From the NCBI RefSeq assembly GCF_011516765.1, contig NZ_JAAABN010000010.1, forward strand, positions 88,190 through 152,189: DNA of 64,000 nt, in the 5' to 3' direction. Positions 51,706 through 59,376 of this stretch are shown piece by piece. The translations under genes and the position numbers were made by a program. The notes under the pieces are model-generated. The model was not told where the DNA came from. It did not search any database and worked only from the letters and a program-made list of their open reading frames with translations. The stretch comes from Acetobacter sicerae. GTDB lineage: Bacteria; Pseudomonadota; Alphaproteobacteria; Acetobacterales; Acetobacteraceae. Within the stretch, counting starts at the first letter, position 1. Every line of letters starts with the position of its first letter.

Positions 51706-51791
51706 GCGAACTTGGCGGAATGGTAGACGCACGAGACTTAAAATCTCGAGTCCGTAAGGGCGTGCGGGTTCGAGTCCCGCAGTTCGCACCA
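51706..51791 (+). tRNA. tRNA-Leu (UAA)
   Basis: An 86-base class II tRNA with encoded CCA. Acceptor GCGAACT/AGTTCGC; anticodon stem CGAGA/TCTCG with loop CTTAAAA (anticodon TAA); long variable arm; T-arm GCGGGTTCGAGTCCCGC. Its 3' end serves as the insertion site of the accessory region. Confidence 0.97.
51764..51788 (+). repeat. attL: 25-bp direct repeat in the tRNA-Leu 3' end
   Basis: The T-arm and acceptor end of tRNA-Leu (25 bases, beginning GCGGGTTCGAG) recur exactly at 57469-57493. The pair marks the ends of an inserted element of about 5.7 kb whose integrase starts 93 bases further on. Confidence 0.85.
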
Positions 51792-51880
51792 CAGACACCT
51801 GAAATAGCACGATTTTTCGGCTGAATGAGGGGCAAAGGCTATCTTTGCTCCATCGTCCTTCCCCACCGAGGGAAGATTTT

Positions 51881-53254
51881 ATGCTCCGTGTCCGAGGCAC
51901 CACCTACCACTTCCGCCGTATTGTTCCCCCTGCCCTGCGAGCAGCCTTAAACCGGCGGGAAATCTGGGTTTCCCTGAAAACTGGCTACCAGAATGAGGCC
52001 CGCAAAAAGGCATCCCTTCTTCATGCCAGAACCACTGAACTGTTCATTCAGGCCCATTCTGTGCTGGCTGAACCGGACGCTTTAAGCAGGCTTGAGGGAC
52101 TGCGGGTTGCACTGCGGGATTTGCAGAGCGTGAACCTGCCTTCATCTGCTCAGGAAACGGGGGCCGTGCCAGTTTCCACACCGATGCCAAAACCCCGGAC
52201 AGTGAATAAAGCACCCAAACTCGCCAAGGCTACTCCTCTTATGCTGTCGGGTGCGCTGAAACGTTTTGTGCTGGATAATCCGCACGCCAGCGCCGACACC
52301 AAGAAAGCGACACAGCGGGCGGTAGAGCTATTTTTACAAGCTTTCGGAGATGCGCCCGTGTCCATCATAGGGGGCGAAAAGGCTGGAGCATTCCGAGACC
52401 TCCTGTTTTCCCTTCCAGCATCATTGGGCAAGCGTAAGAGCAGCCTCACCCTTGCAGAAGAAGCACAGAGGGCCAGAGAGGAAGGTTTACAGACCCTGAG
52501 CGGGAAAAGTGTGAAAAACCACATGATGCGTCTCTCTGCCCTCTGGAACCAGCTACACCAGCGGGAACTGGTCACACGCAATCCGTGGACAGGCTGGAAT
52601 TTTGAAAACGGACAGAAGACCGTCAGAAGAAGCTGGACGACCAAAGAACTGGCTTTGCTGGCCTCTGCCTCATGGCATAGCACATCCGTGCCAGAAGAAA
52701 CCTTTAGGCTGGTCACATTGATTGCAGCCTATTCGGGCATGAGGCTGGGGGAAATCTGCACCCTGCGCAAGGAAGACCTCCAGAGCGTTGACGGTATCCC
52801 CTGCTTCCTTATCCGCCCTCATACCGAAACCGGCTGGGCACCGAAAACAGAAGCTGGCATCCGCATGGTGCCTGTGCATACAAAACTCATAGAAGCAGGT
52901 CTTCTGGCGCTCAAAAAGACCACTGACGGTCCGTACCTCATTCCCGGTCTGGAAACCTCGAAACAGGGTGTCAGGGGCGCAGCACTGGGACGAGCTTTTT
53001 CATTGCTCAAGACCCGCATTGGTTTGCCCGCTGAAATCACATTCCATTCGTTCCGGCACACAGTATCGACTCAACTTCGAAACGCGGATGCTAATATCCG
53101 GGAGGTGTGGATTGACCGTCTGCTTGGTCATGAAGCAACCCACAAAAGTCAGGGCACAACCACTTATCTGACCGGCATTTCAACAGCCAACCTCAAGCAA
53201 ACCATAGAGGCCATAAGTTACTCGGAAACAGCCTTCAAAAAAATACCGTTTTAA
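51881..53254 (+). CDS. Tyrosine recombinase / integrase of element 1
   Basis: Protein of 457 residues. N-terminal DUF6538-like segment (YHFRRIVPPALR, then WVSLKTGYQNEARKKA), a SAM-like core-binding domain (SGALKRFVLDNPHAS), and the catalytic domain with Arg in AYSGMRLGEICTLR, HSFRHTVSTQLRN (H-x-x-R), the LLGHEATHKSQGTTTYL box and its tyrosine nucleophile. Catalytic residues are complete. ATG 51881 fits better than an in-frame TTG at 51845. It adjoins tRNA-Leu, as expected for tRNA-targeting elements, and is related to the second integrase at 57588. Confidence 0.93.
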   Translation: MLRVRGTTYHFRRIVPPALRAALNRREIWVSLKTGYQNEARKKASLLHARTTELFIQAHSVLAEPDALSRLEGLRVALRDLQSVNLPSSAQETGAVPVSTPMPKPRTVNKAPKLAKATPLMLSGALKRFVLDNPHASADTKKATQRAVELFLQAFGDAPVSIIGGEKAGAFRDLLFSLPASLGKRKSSLTLAEEAQRAREEGLQTLSGKSVKNHMMRLSALWNQLHQRELVTRNPWTGWNFENGQKTVRRSWTTKELALLASASWHSTSVPEETFRLVTLIAAYSGMRLGEICTLRKEDLQSVDGIPCFLIRPHTETGWAPKTEAGIRMVPVHTKLIEAGLLALKKTTDGPYLIPGLETSKQGVRGAALGRAFSLLKTRIGLPAEITFHSFRHTVSTQLRNADANIREVWIDRLLGHEATHKSQGTTTYLTGISTANLKQTIEAISYSETAFKKIPF

Positions 53255-53260
53255 AAGGGA

Positions 53261-53298
53261 GCCAGCAGTGTCGAATGGCTACCCATTCGACATCTGGC
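53261..53298 (+). repeat. Compensated hairpin element, copy A
   Basis: Starts seven bases after the integrase stop. GCCAG-CAG then a perfect 10-bp stem TGTCGAATGG-CTAC-CCATTCGACA, closed by T-CTGGC. A further block CCCCCGTTGACCCCCT follows about 20 bases on (53314-53329). Copies B (56542-56579, minus) and C (63848-63895) keep the flanks and loop but change the stem with compensation. No T-tract. The rest of 53255-53702 shows no gene. Confidence 0.6.
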
Positions 53299-53702
53299 AA
53301 AGGAGAGAGAACTCCCCCGTTGACCCCCTGAAAGACTGAAAATAGACCATCTTTGATGGCAGCTTACGCCCTCATGCCGGGCATACGTGCCTATGAACAG
53401 CTTGTCGCATAGCAGACATGAGCAACTTGATCTCTTGCGGGCAAGTTCGGCTATAAGCAGACTAGCCTGTTACCAATCCCGATCGGAGGAAAGGCAGAAT
53501 TCAACCGCAGATTAGTATTAGTGGAAATTTACCAAAGGCTGCCAATTAGTGGTCTCTCGGCGATCGCCGCAAAAGCAGTCGCCGGTTATGGTTGAAGAGT
53601 AATAACAGGACAGGTGCATCAAAATCCCATTCGCCTAATTTGTAACGTAATCGTCCGCAGAGGTAGATTGAGTAGCGCGAGCATTATCAGCCAAGTCTGA
53701 AT

Positions 53703-54887
53703 TCAGGATTGGCGGGGGGGGGGCGGAAGTCGACTCGTGGTCCGTGCTTCCATATTGCGGATGTCTCTCTCTAGCCGCCTGACAAATTCCCATTTCCTGT
53801 GCCGCCGATTGATTTCGAGCGACTGCTGCAATAGCAGCAGCGCCTCATCTGGCGAATGCTGTTCGATCGCTAGACCGTAGCTTCGCAGAGCCTGCGCCAT
53901 GTGATTATCGTTGCGAAGCTTCTTGCCTAGGTTGATGCTTTCCCTATAGGCGCTCTCGGCCTCTTTGAACCGGCCGTTCTGCCTGCTCAAGAGGTTGGCT
54001 AGGCTGTGCAGGGTCTGGGAGACACCGAACTCGTTGCCTAGCTTTTTAAGGATCTCGATGCTTTCCCTATAGGCGTCCTCGGCCTCTTTGAACCGGCCGT
54101 TCTGCCTGCCCAAGAGGTTGGCTAGGCTGTGCAGGGTCTGGGCGACACCGAACTCGTTGCCTAGCTTTTTGTCGATCTCGATGCTGCGATGAAGTTCGCG
54201 CTCGGCTTCGCGCCTCTGGCCGCGATTGTTATCGTTTCCAATGATATGCAATGAAATCGCCACTTCCCGCATCTCACGGTTAGTCGTCGCAACACGGCGG
54301 AACAGCGGCATGGCATCACGCTTGTGTCCTTCGCGCAGCATTACCAAAGCTCGGAGGAAAGTAGTCTCTACTGCGCCCTCGGGGATGACATGATTACGCT
54401 CCTGCTCTGCCGCGAGCTTCGCGCCAAGCCATTGAGCGCCATTGAATGGGCCTCTTGATGCTGCACTATAATGTTCAAGCGCGGTCTGAACTGCGCCTGT
54501 TCCGGCGAAATGATAGGCCTGTCCGGCCTCGGTAAACAGGTAAGAGGGTATCTCTGTACCTGCCCGCTGCCGATTTGCCTCGACCTGCCCGAGCGCGAGC
54601 AGATCCTTATGAATCTCCTCGCCTGTGGCTTTAGGCAGAAGTCTCTTCTTTCCGACAAGCTCTTCTCTCAGCGCCGGCAAGAGGTTCCATTCACTGTTTC
54701 GAGGCTCGGTCAGGCCGGAATACTTAAAACCCGCAATAAACTTTTCAGCGCTTAGACCTGGAACAGGAACCTTCTGGTAGATGGCGAGCGCCACGGCATC
54801 AGTCAGACTCTCGGCGCAGGCGAGTGCCGCAAGCGTCGTCGCTGTTCCTTCCGGCGCTCCATCGAGAAAGGAGGATAGGCGGCTCAA
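53703..54887 (-). CDS. Winged-helix-like plus TPR protein, third gene of the unknown operon
   Basis: Protein of 394 residues. Residues about 1-75 (AALACAESLTDAVALAIYQKV, FIAGFKYSGLTEP, WNLLPALREELV) resemble the winged-helix that follows the NTPase in STAND proteins. A helical middle and TPR repeats (about 215-345) follow, two of them 41-residue near-identical copies (LGNEF..TLHSLANLL.RQNGR). The TTG start is supported by AGGAGGGAG five bases upstream and by overlap with the previous gene's stop (TTGA). The tail RLPPPPRQS is coded across a run of ten G on the plus strand. Family not recognised; a sensor role is inferred. Confidence 0.7.
   Translation of the reverse strand: MSRLSSFLDGAPEGTATTLAALACAESLTDAVALAIYQKVPVPGLSAEKFIAGFKYSGLTEPRNSEWNLLPALREELVGKKRLLPKATGEEIHKDLLALGQVEANRQRAGTEIPSYLFTEAGQAYHFAGTGAVQTALEHYSAASRGPFNGAQWLGAKLAAEQERNHVIPEGAVETTFLRALVMLREGHKRDAMPLFRRVATTNREMREVAISLHIIGNDNNRGQRREAERELHRSIEIDKKLGNEFGVAQTLHSLANLLGRQNGRFKEAEDAYRESIEILKKLGNEFGVSQTLHSLANLLSRQNGRFKEAESAYRESINLGKKLRNDNHMAQALRSYGLAIEQHSPDEALLLLQQSLEINRRHRKWEFVRRLERDIRNMEARTTSRLPPPPRQS
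53714..53723. repeat. Run of ten G
   Basis: Homopolymer inside the last codons of the TPR gene (codes the Pro run). Slippage would change only the last few residues and the stop. Confidence 0.8.
53936..54181 (-). repeat. Recent 123-bp tandem duplication coding two TPR units
   Basis: Copies 53936-54058 and 54059-54181 differ at only about seven bases by eye, all in frame (41 residues per unit). The neighbouring repeats are far more diverged, so this is a recent expansion. Confidence 0.85.
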
Positions 54888-55741
54888 GCCTCCCTCCTGT
54901 TTGGCTTGGTTTGCAGCCTCAAGAACAGCTTTGCGAGTCCTTCCTGGACGGCCAGAACCGAGTGGCCGTGGCTGGAGATTATGCCCTCTGCGGCCACAGC
55001 CACTTCCTCCGGCATGTATCCGGCCTCTTTGAACAGATCAAGAATGTCATCATACACACAGTTCTCTCTGACCTCGTCACCTTCGATTGCCGTCGGCAGT
55101 GTCAGGCGCAAGCTTGGAGGCGGCGCATCAGCATGTGGACGATTGCCACATTTCGGGCCAACAAAATAAATGAGAAGCAGGCTTCGGTCGCCCGCCCTTT
55201 CTAGTCCGGCATACCAGAACTGCTTCCAGAACCTTGCCTGTTCGCCCTGCGTCATATCGTTCACAACCACCATGAAGTGGCCACCGCCACTCACAAAGCG
55301 GCGCACCCCATCACAGACGGCCTCTATTCTTTTTCCCCGGGCGTAAGGGGATTGATCGAATCCGTTTACAATCGTCAGTCCAGTTACGCTGATTGTAAGA
55401 TCGCCACCTGCGCTATTTTCTGATAAGACGTTTCCACTATAGGGCGTAATCCCGGAAAAATCGACAACAACCCCTCCTTCGGCCAGCTTCCTCGCGAATG
55501 CGTCGATCTGGTCGTCGACCGTATATGTTGTGCTCCATGCATCATCTACGCGGAGCGACAGGTAATTCCGATTGTCAGACGCTCCAAAATCTTCCTTCAG
55601 AATATGATTGAATTTTGAGGGGGCTGCATCCTCTGAGGTAAAATTGATCTGAATAACCCCGCCTCTTCCTTCGAGAAAAGGACGCAATCTATCGAACTCA
55701 GTCTCCCAATCAACACGAAAGGCACTTGCCACAGGCAACAT
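54884..55741 (-). CDS. Unknown protein of the three-gene operon, candidate STAND-like core without P-loop
   Basis: Protein of 285 residues, no signal peptide or membrane helix. It opens with a helix and GRGGVIQINFTSEDAAPS (about 25-42), where a P-loop would stand, but has no GxxxxGK[ST]. A hydrophobic strand VRRFVSGGGHFMVVVNDM (about 147-163) looks like a Walker-B-position strand. Residues 103-120 (GNVLSENSAGGDLTISVT) match the C-terminus of the preceding gene product. I recognise no family; similarity to inactive STAND domains is a hypothesis. Its ATG overlaps the previous stop (TGATG) and its stop overlaps the next start, so the three genes are tightly coupled. Confidence 0.65.
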   Translation of the reverse strand: MLPVASAFRVDWETEFDRLRPFLEGRGGVIQINFTSEDAAPSKFNHILKEDFGASDNRNYLSLRVDDAWSTTYTVDDQIDAFARKLAEGGVVVDFSGITPYSGNVLSENSAGGDLTISVTGLTIVNGFDQSPYARGKRIEAVCDGVRRFVSGGGHFMVVVNDMTQGEQARFWKQFWYAGLERAGDRSLLLIYFVGPKCGNRPHADAPPPSLRLTLPTAIEGDEVRENCVYDDILDLFKEAGYMPEEVAVAAEGIISSHGHSVLAVQEGLAKLFLRLQTKPNRREA

Positions 55742-56070
55742 CAAAACTTGCTGTCCGTAATATCAATCTTAACGTTACCTTTAGCCTTGTTTTCGGTAAG
55801 AACGTTCCCTTGGCTGCCAGTCGCGTCTAAGTTATTTGCTGTGATCTCTATATCTTCCCCAGCGTCATTCCCTGTGAGAATTTTCCGTGCTTTTTTAAGA
55901 GCATCCGGCTTGGCTCGCCTGAGCAGGTGAGCAATTACACCAGCGCCAATAAGCACTGCCACAGCGGAAACCCACTTCCACTGCGGCTCTAATCCCAACA
56001 GATAGGGCTCCAGCAGGGCAAAAAGGAATGCTGATGCCAGTCCGATAAGTAAATCAGCAATAACACTCAT
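55741..56070 (-). CDS. Small two-helix membrane protein with C-terminal shared motif
   Basis: Protein of 109 residues. Two membrane helices (about 5-25, ADLLIGLASAFLFALLEPYLL; about 33-51, WVSAVAVLIGAGVIAHLL), a basic stretch RRAKPDALKKARK, then a polar C-terminus (70-109) of beta-prone Asn/Gly/Thr residues containing GNVLTENKAKGNVKIDIT (88-105). This motif recurs in the next gene. The layout (membrane effector plus a short polar motif) recalls effectors that couple through amyloid-like motifs; that is inference. First gene of the operon; ATG 56070 preferred over an upstream TTG at 56091. Confidence 0.65.
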   Translation of the reverse strand: MSVIADLLIGLASAFLFALLEPYLLGLEPQWKWVSAVAVLIGAGVIAHLLRRAKPDALKKARKILTGNDAGEDIEITANNLDATGSQGNVLTENKAKGNVKIDITDSKF

Positions 56071-56109
56071 TCTATTAACTTTACCATCCAAATATTAAAA
56101 TAAATATCT

Positions 56110-56144
56110 TTCTTTTCGGTACAAAATCGGATATTTTCTGTCAA
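56110..56144 (-). promoter_or_regulatory. Candidate promoter of the three-gene operon
   Basis: On the minus strand TTGACA (56139-56144) is followed, 17 bases on, by a weak -10-like TACCGA, in AT-rich DNA ending about 40 bases before ATG 56070. A good -35 but poor -10. Confidence 0.35.
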
Positions 56145-56541
56145 TATGGTTTTTCTCTTGAATTTTCGTCGAGTATTGCGCCATATGCGTATCTGGCAAG
56201 CCTGTTTGACCGGGACCTAGGCGGACAACGGAGCTAAATTATTCGCCGCTTTTTCTGTATATGCCACCCAGAACGTGAGTTACACGTCCCGCACTCTGGA
56301 ACTCCTGCCTTCAACAGGGCAGACCGAAATTCCGCCCATAGCCAAGGTATCAGACTCGCTGCCGCCATCATTCGTCATTACGGCAGAGCCCAACCTGCTA
56401 GAATCAATGGCTTAGACCAACATGGGTGGACAGTAGCCGTCACACGCAGTTTAATGAACGGCTGAAAGCATCGTTTAGCCGCTCCAAAGCAGCCGAATTT
56501 TAAAATAACCAAGGGGGTCAACGGGGGAAGCATTCCCCCTT

Positions 56542-56579
56542 GCCTGCTTCTCAATGGGTAGCCATTGAGCACTGCTGGC
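56542..56579 (-). repeat. Compensated hairpin element, copy B
   Basis: On the minus strand, 39 bases past the doc stop: GCCAGCAGTG, stem CTCAATGG-CTAC-CCATTGAG, then AAGCAGGC. The block CCCCCGTTGACCCCCT follows (near 56512-56527). Inverted relative to copy A, so the pair brackets the three-gene operon. The rest of 56092-56617 shows short non-coding sequence with no convincing gene. Confidence 0.6.
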
Positions 56580-56617
56580 TATCCTAAATATTGCACCCCA
56601 ACGTGCAGAGAGAAATG

Positions 56618-57016
56618 TTACTGAAAAACGAAATGCTGCCGTAGCCAGACAGCAAATGCCTCCTCTTCCATACCGCCTGAAGCAAGTGTCACCATGACCT
56701 CTACCGCCTCTGATGCATGGACCTGAATACGCACCCCATTCACTCTCAGAAACAGCACGCAACAACTCCAAGCTGTCCGTTTGTTCGCGTCATTAAAAGG
56801 ATGGTTACGGGCTATACCATAAGCATAGGCAGCCGCCAGAGTAGCCATATCCGGCGCTTCACTCTGGGCATAATGCCAACGATTTTCTGGCCGCGCTAAT
56901 GCGCTATGCAACAAGTCTTCGCTTTTGACGCCTTGTGTTCCGCCATATTCCCTGAGTGCCTGGTCATGCATGAACAGCACGACATCAGGTTCAAGAAACT
57001 CTGGTTTCTCAGTCAT
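56618..57016 (-). CDS. doc: Doc/Fic-type death-on-curing toxin
   Basis: Protein of 132 residues with the Fic-core HPFNDANKRTA (about residues 68-78), which in Doc kinases phosphorylates EF-Tu. The length and N-terminal FLEPDVVLFMHDQALREYGG fit Doc rather than AMPylating Fic proteins. The ATG overlaps the antitoxin stop (TAATG), the usual arrangement of a type II pair. Confidence 0.9.
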   Translation of the reverse strand: MTEKPEFLEPDVVLFMHDQALREYGGTQGVKSEDLLHSALARPENRWHYAQSEAPDMATLAAAYAYGIARNHPFNDANKRTAWSCCVLFLRVNGVRIQVHASEAVEVMVTLASGGMEEEAFAVWLRQHFVFQ

Positions 57017-57243
57017 TACCGCTTAGCCAACTCCTGAAGCACATCAGTCTGCTCTCGAAGCGTCTCACGCGCCATTTGCATCTGACGTTCCAACTTCAAA
57101 TTACGCTTCACCAGCTTGATGCCATCGGCCATCTCAACAAGCGTGAGTTCCTGCCCAACTTCCAGACCCAGCCGAATACGTGTTTCAGCAGGAAGAGTAA
57201 TTCCAATAGAATTTCCCTGTTTCCGCACAACAACTGTTTCCAT
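57016..57243 (-). CDS. AbrB/MazE-type antitoxin
   Basis: Protein of 75 residues with an N-terminal swapped-hairpin DNA-binding domain (VVVRKQGNSIGITLPAETRIRLGLEVGQELTLV) and a helical tail (RQMQMARETLREQTDVLQELA) likely to bind the toxin. ATG 57243 with GGAG upstream is the start; the longer frame to 57303 is not needed. It probably represses its own promoter through the palindrome upstream. Confidence 0.85.
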   Translation of the reverse strand: METVVVRKQGNSIGITLPAETRIRLGLEVGQELTLVEMADGIKLVKRNLKLERQMQMARETLREQTDVLQELAKR

Positions 57244-57254
57244 GACACATCTCC

Positions 57255-57273
57255 GTAATACAATTCGTATTAC
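57255..57273 (-). promoter_or_regulatory. Operator-like palindrome of the toxin-antitoxin operon
   Basis: GTAATAC-AATTC-GTATTAC, perfect 7+7 arms, 12 bases before the antitoxin ATG; fits AbrB-type autoregulation. Confidence 0.55.
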
Positions 57274-57468
57274 ATAACAAAGGCTGTTGGTGCTATTCAA
57301 CAACGAAACACCTATAAGCAGTCCGCAGGATTAAACTCTGCGCCACTCTCTTGACTGCCCCACGGATTTGCCCGCAGAGTGAACCCGCAGTCATCATATG
57401 AAGGATGATTTCCTCTGAAATTATCGTCTTGTTTCAATGGGTTGCTTTGTTGGTCGCGACCAAAGCGA

Positions 57469-57493
57469 GCGGGTTCGAGTCCCGCAGTTCGCA
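57469..57493 (+). repeat. attR of element 1 / attL of element 2
   Basis: Exact 25-base copy of the tRNA-Leu 3' end (GCGGGTTCGAG...GTTCGCA) without the rest of the tRNA. It stands 94 bases before a second integrase, the same spacing as tRNA-Leu to integrase 1, so it marks the junction of two tandem elements. Confidence 0.85.
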
Positions 57494-57587
57494 TACCTTA
57501 ACATATTGATTTCATTGAGAAACACTGAAAGCAGTGAAGTGTAAACCCGCTTCTCCATAGTCCTTCTCCAAACTGGAGAAGTTCTCA

Positions 57588-59212
57588 ATGCTGGCTCTCG
57601 TAGGCACCCACTACCATTTCCGGCGCGCCGTCCCCGTTGCCTTGCGGCCCCTCTTCGGCAAAACTGAATTCTGGATTTCCCTCAAAACGGGGAATAAATC
57701 AGAAGCCCGCCTCTCGGCCATGGCCCTCCATGCCCGGACCAGCGCGCTTTTCAGGACGGCCCGCACCATGACTGACCCAGCCCAGAACAAGCCCATCACC
57801 AAGGACGATCTTCTGGCGCTGTATGAAGACATCATCAAAAGACAGGAAGAGGTCATCGAGACCACCGAACGGAATGCCGCAGAACAGCTCAAGATTGAGC
57901 GTTACACAGCCAGCATGACCCGTTATGAAGACCTGCTCAAGACCAGAGCCTTCCTGACTTACTCCACAGACGCTTTGGAACGGCTGAATCAGCATATTAT
58001 CACGCTGCGTCAGGACATGATAAGCGGCAAAATGCAGGACAAGGCCACTCTTGCCAGCAAGACCGAAGAAATCGAACGGTTGCATGACACACTGGTCAAA
58101 CTGTTTCAGACAGGCCCAGCTTTGTCACAGGCTCCCGGTGCAGTGCCTCCGTCCCACCAGTTGGCATCCCCTTCCCCTACTCCGACCGCCCCGACCTCTC
58201 CTCGCCTGACGGAAGCCCTTAACCTTGGCTTGTTGGCAGACAGCCAGAAGAGTGACGCTACCAAGAAAGAGACAGCCCGTACCGTGGCGCTATTTGTTCA
58301 GGCTTTTGGCGATAAACCCGTTCAAGAGATTACTGGTCGGATTGCCGGGGAATTTCGAGACCTGCTCTTCTCCCTCCCCTCTTCCTACGCCAAGAGCAAG
58401 CAGGACATGGATTTAAACGCAGAGGTCGAGCGGGCGCAGGAATTTGACCTCCCAACACTCAGTGGCAAGAGCGTCAAGAACCACTTCATGCGGCTCTCAG
58501 CCTTATGGAACCAGCTTATCCGCCGCGAGATTGCCGAAAAGAACCCGTGGAGCAATTGGGACTTTGACCTGACCAAACGGAATCCGCGCAGGGCATGGAC
58601 CGACGATGAACTCGCTCTGCTTTCGTCGTCAGCCTGGACATGCAGCACCATCTCACAGGCCACTTTTGCCGGGATCACACTGGTCGCCGCCTATAGCGGT
58701 ATGAGGCTAGGAGAAATCTGTAACCTGCGGAATGAGGATATTCAGAAGGTCGACGGTATCCCGTGTTTCCTTATCCGCGCCCTCATCCCGAAGACAAATG
58801 GACACCGAAAACAGAAGCGGGCACCCGCAATGTGCCCATCCACAGCGCCTTGCTGGAGTGGGGCATTCTGGAGTTCAAGAAAGACGGTGAGAAATTCTTT
58901 TTTTCGGAACTGAAAACACCCAAAAGCGGCTCACGTGGGACAGACTTTGGCCGGAACTTCTCCAAGTTCAAAACAACGATTGGTCTTCCTGCTGCTATTA
59001 CCTTCCATAGCTTTCGGCATACGGTGTCCACTCGTTTGCGCAATAAGACCGGAGACCTAAGAGAACTTTGGATTGATGCCCTGCTGGGTCATGAAGCCAG
59101 CCATAAAAGCCAAGGGGCCACAACTTATCTCTCTGGCATTACGACGGAAAATCTCGCACAGACCGTTGAATCCGTTAGGTATCCGACACTCTGTTTAAGA
59201 CGTAACCTATGA
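57588..59212 (+). pseudogene. Frameshifted tyrosine recombinase / integrase of element 2
   Basis: Related to integrase 1 and reading like it through VDGIPCFLIR, then thrown out of frame near 58781-58784. The rest continues in another frame as PHPEDKWTPKTEAGTRNVPIHS through HSFRHTVSTRLRN and LLGHEASHKSQGATTYL. The change matches two extra bases (GC doubled in CGCGC) or one lost base. The catalytic His, Arg and Tyr lie after the break, so the protein is inactive unless the shift is a sequencing error. A helical insert of about 110 residues (about 60-180) is extra relative to integrase 1. GGAG is 9 bases before ATG 57588. Confidence 0.85.
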
Positions 59213-59235
59213 CGGCGTAGAGGGGAGAAGTCGAC

Positions 59236-59305
59236 TGTCCGCTATCGGTTGATAATAATTAGAGAAGCGGACACTCGTCTCGTTAAGTTGCATGGAAGCC
59301 ATGCA
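59236..59305 (+). promoter_or_regulatory. Two inverted repeats upstream of Gabija
   Basis: TGTCCGCT (59236-59243) / AGCGGACA (59266-59273) flank an AT-rich 22-base stretch, and TGCATGG-AAG-CCATGCA is at 59289-59305. They could bind a repressor, end the integrase message, or both. AAGGAT lies 10 bases before the gajA ATG. Confidence 0.4.
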
Positions 59306-59376
59306 CTTCACTCCAGCTATTTACAAAAAACTCTAGAAGGTAAAATATCTCCTTAAAATTTTAAGGATATTTTCTT

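Noticed and set aside
51628..51903. Minus-strand frame containing VRTAGLEPAR across tRNA-Leu
   Set aside because: Read from the antisense of the tRNA T-arm; a familiar false ORF. The same happens at 57312-57494 over the att copy.
56378..56572. 64-residue minus-strand frame (VTATVHPCWSKPLILAGWALP)
   Set aside because: No ribosome site, odd composition and overlap with hairpin copy B; perhaps a remnant, not supported as a gene.
53261..56579. Inverted copies A and B as insertion-sequence ends
   Set aside because: No transposase between them and no target-site duplication seen; the third copy stands alone.
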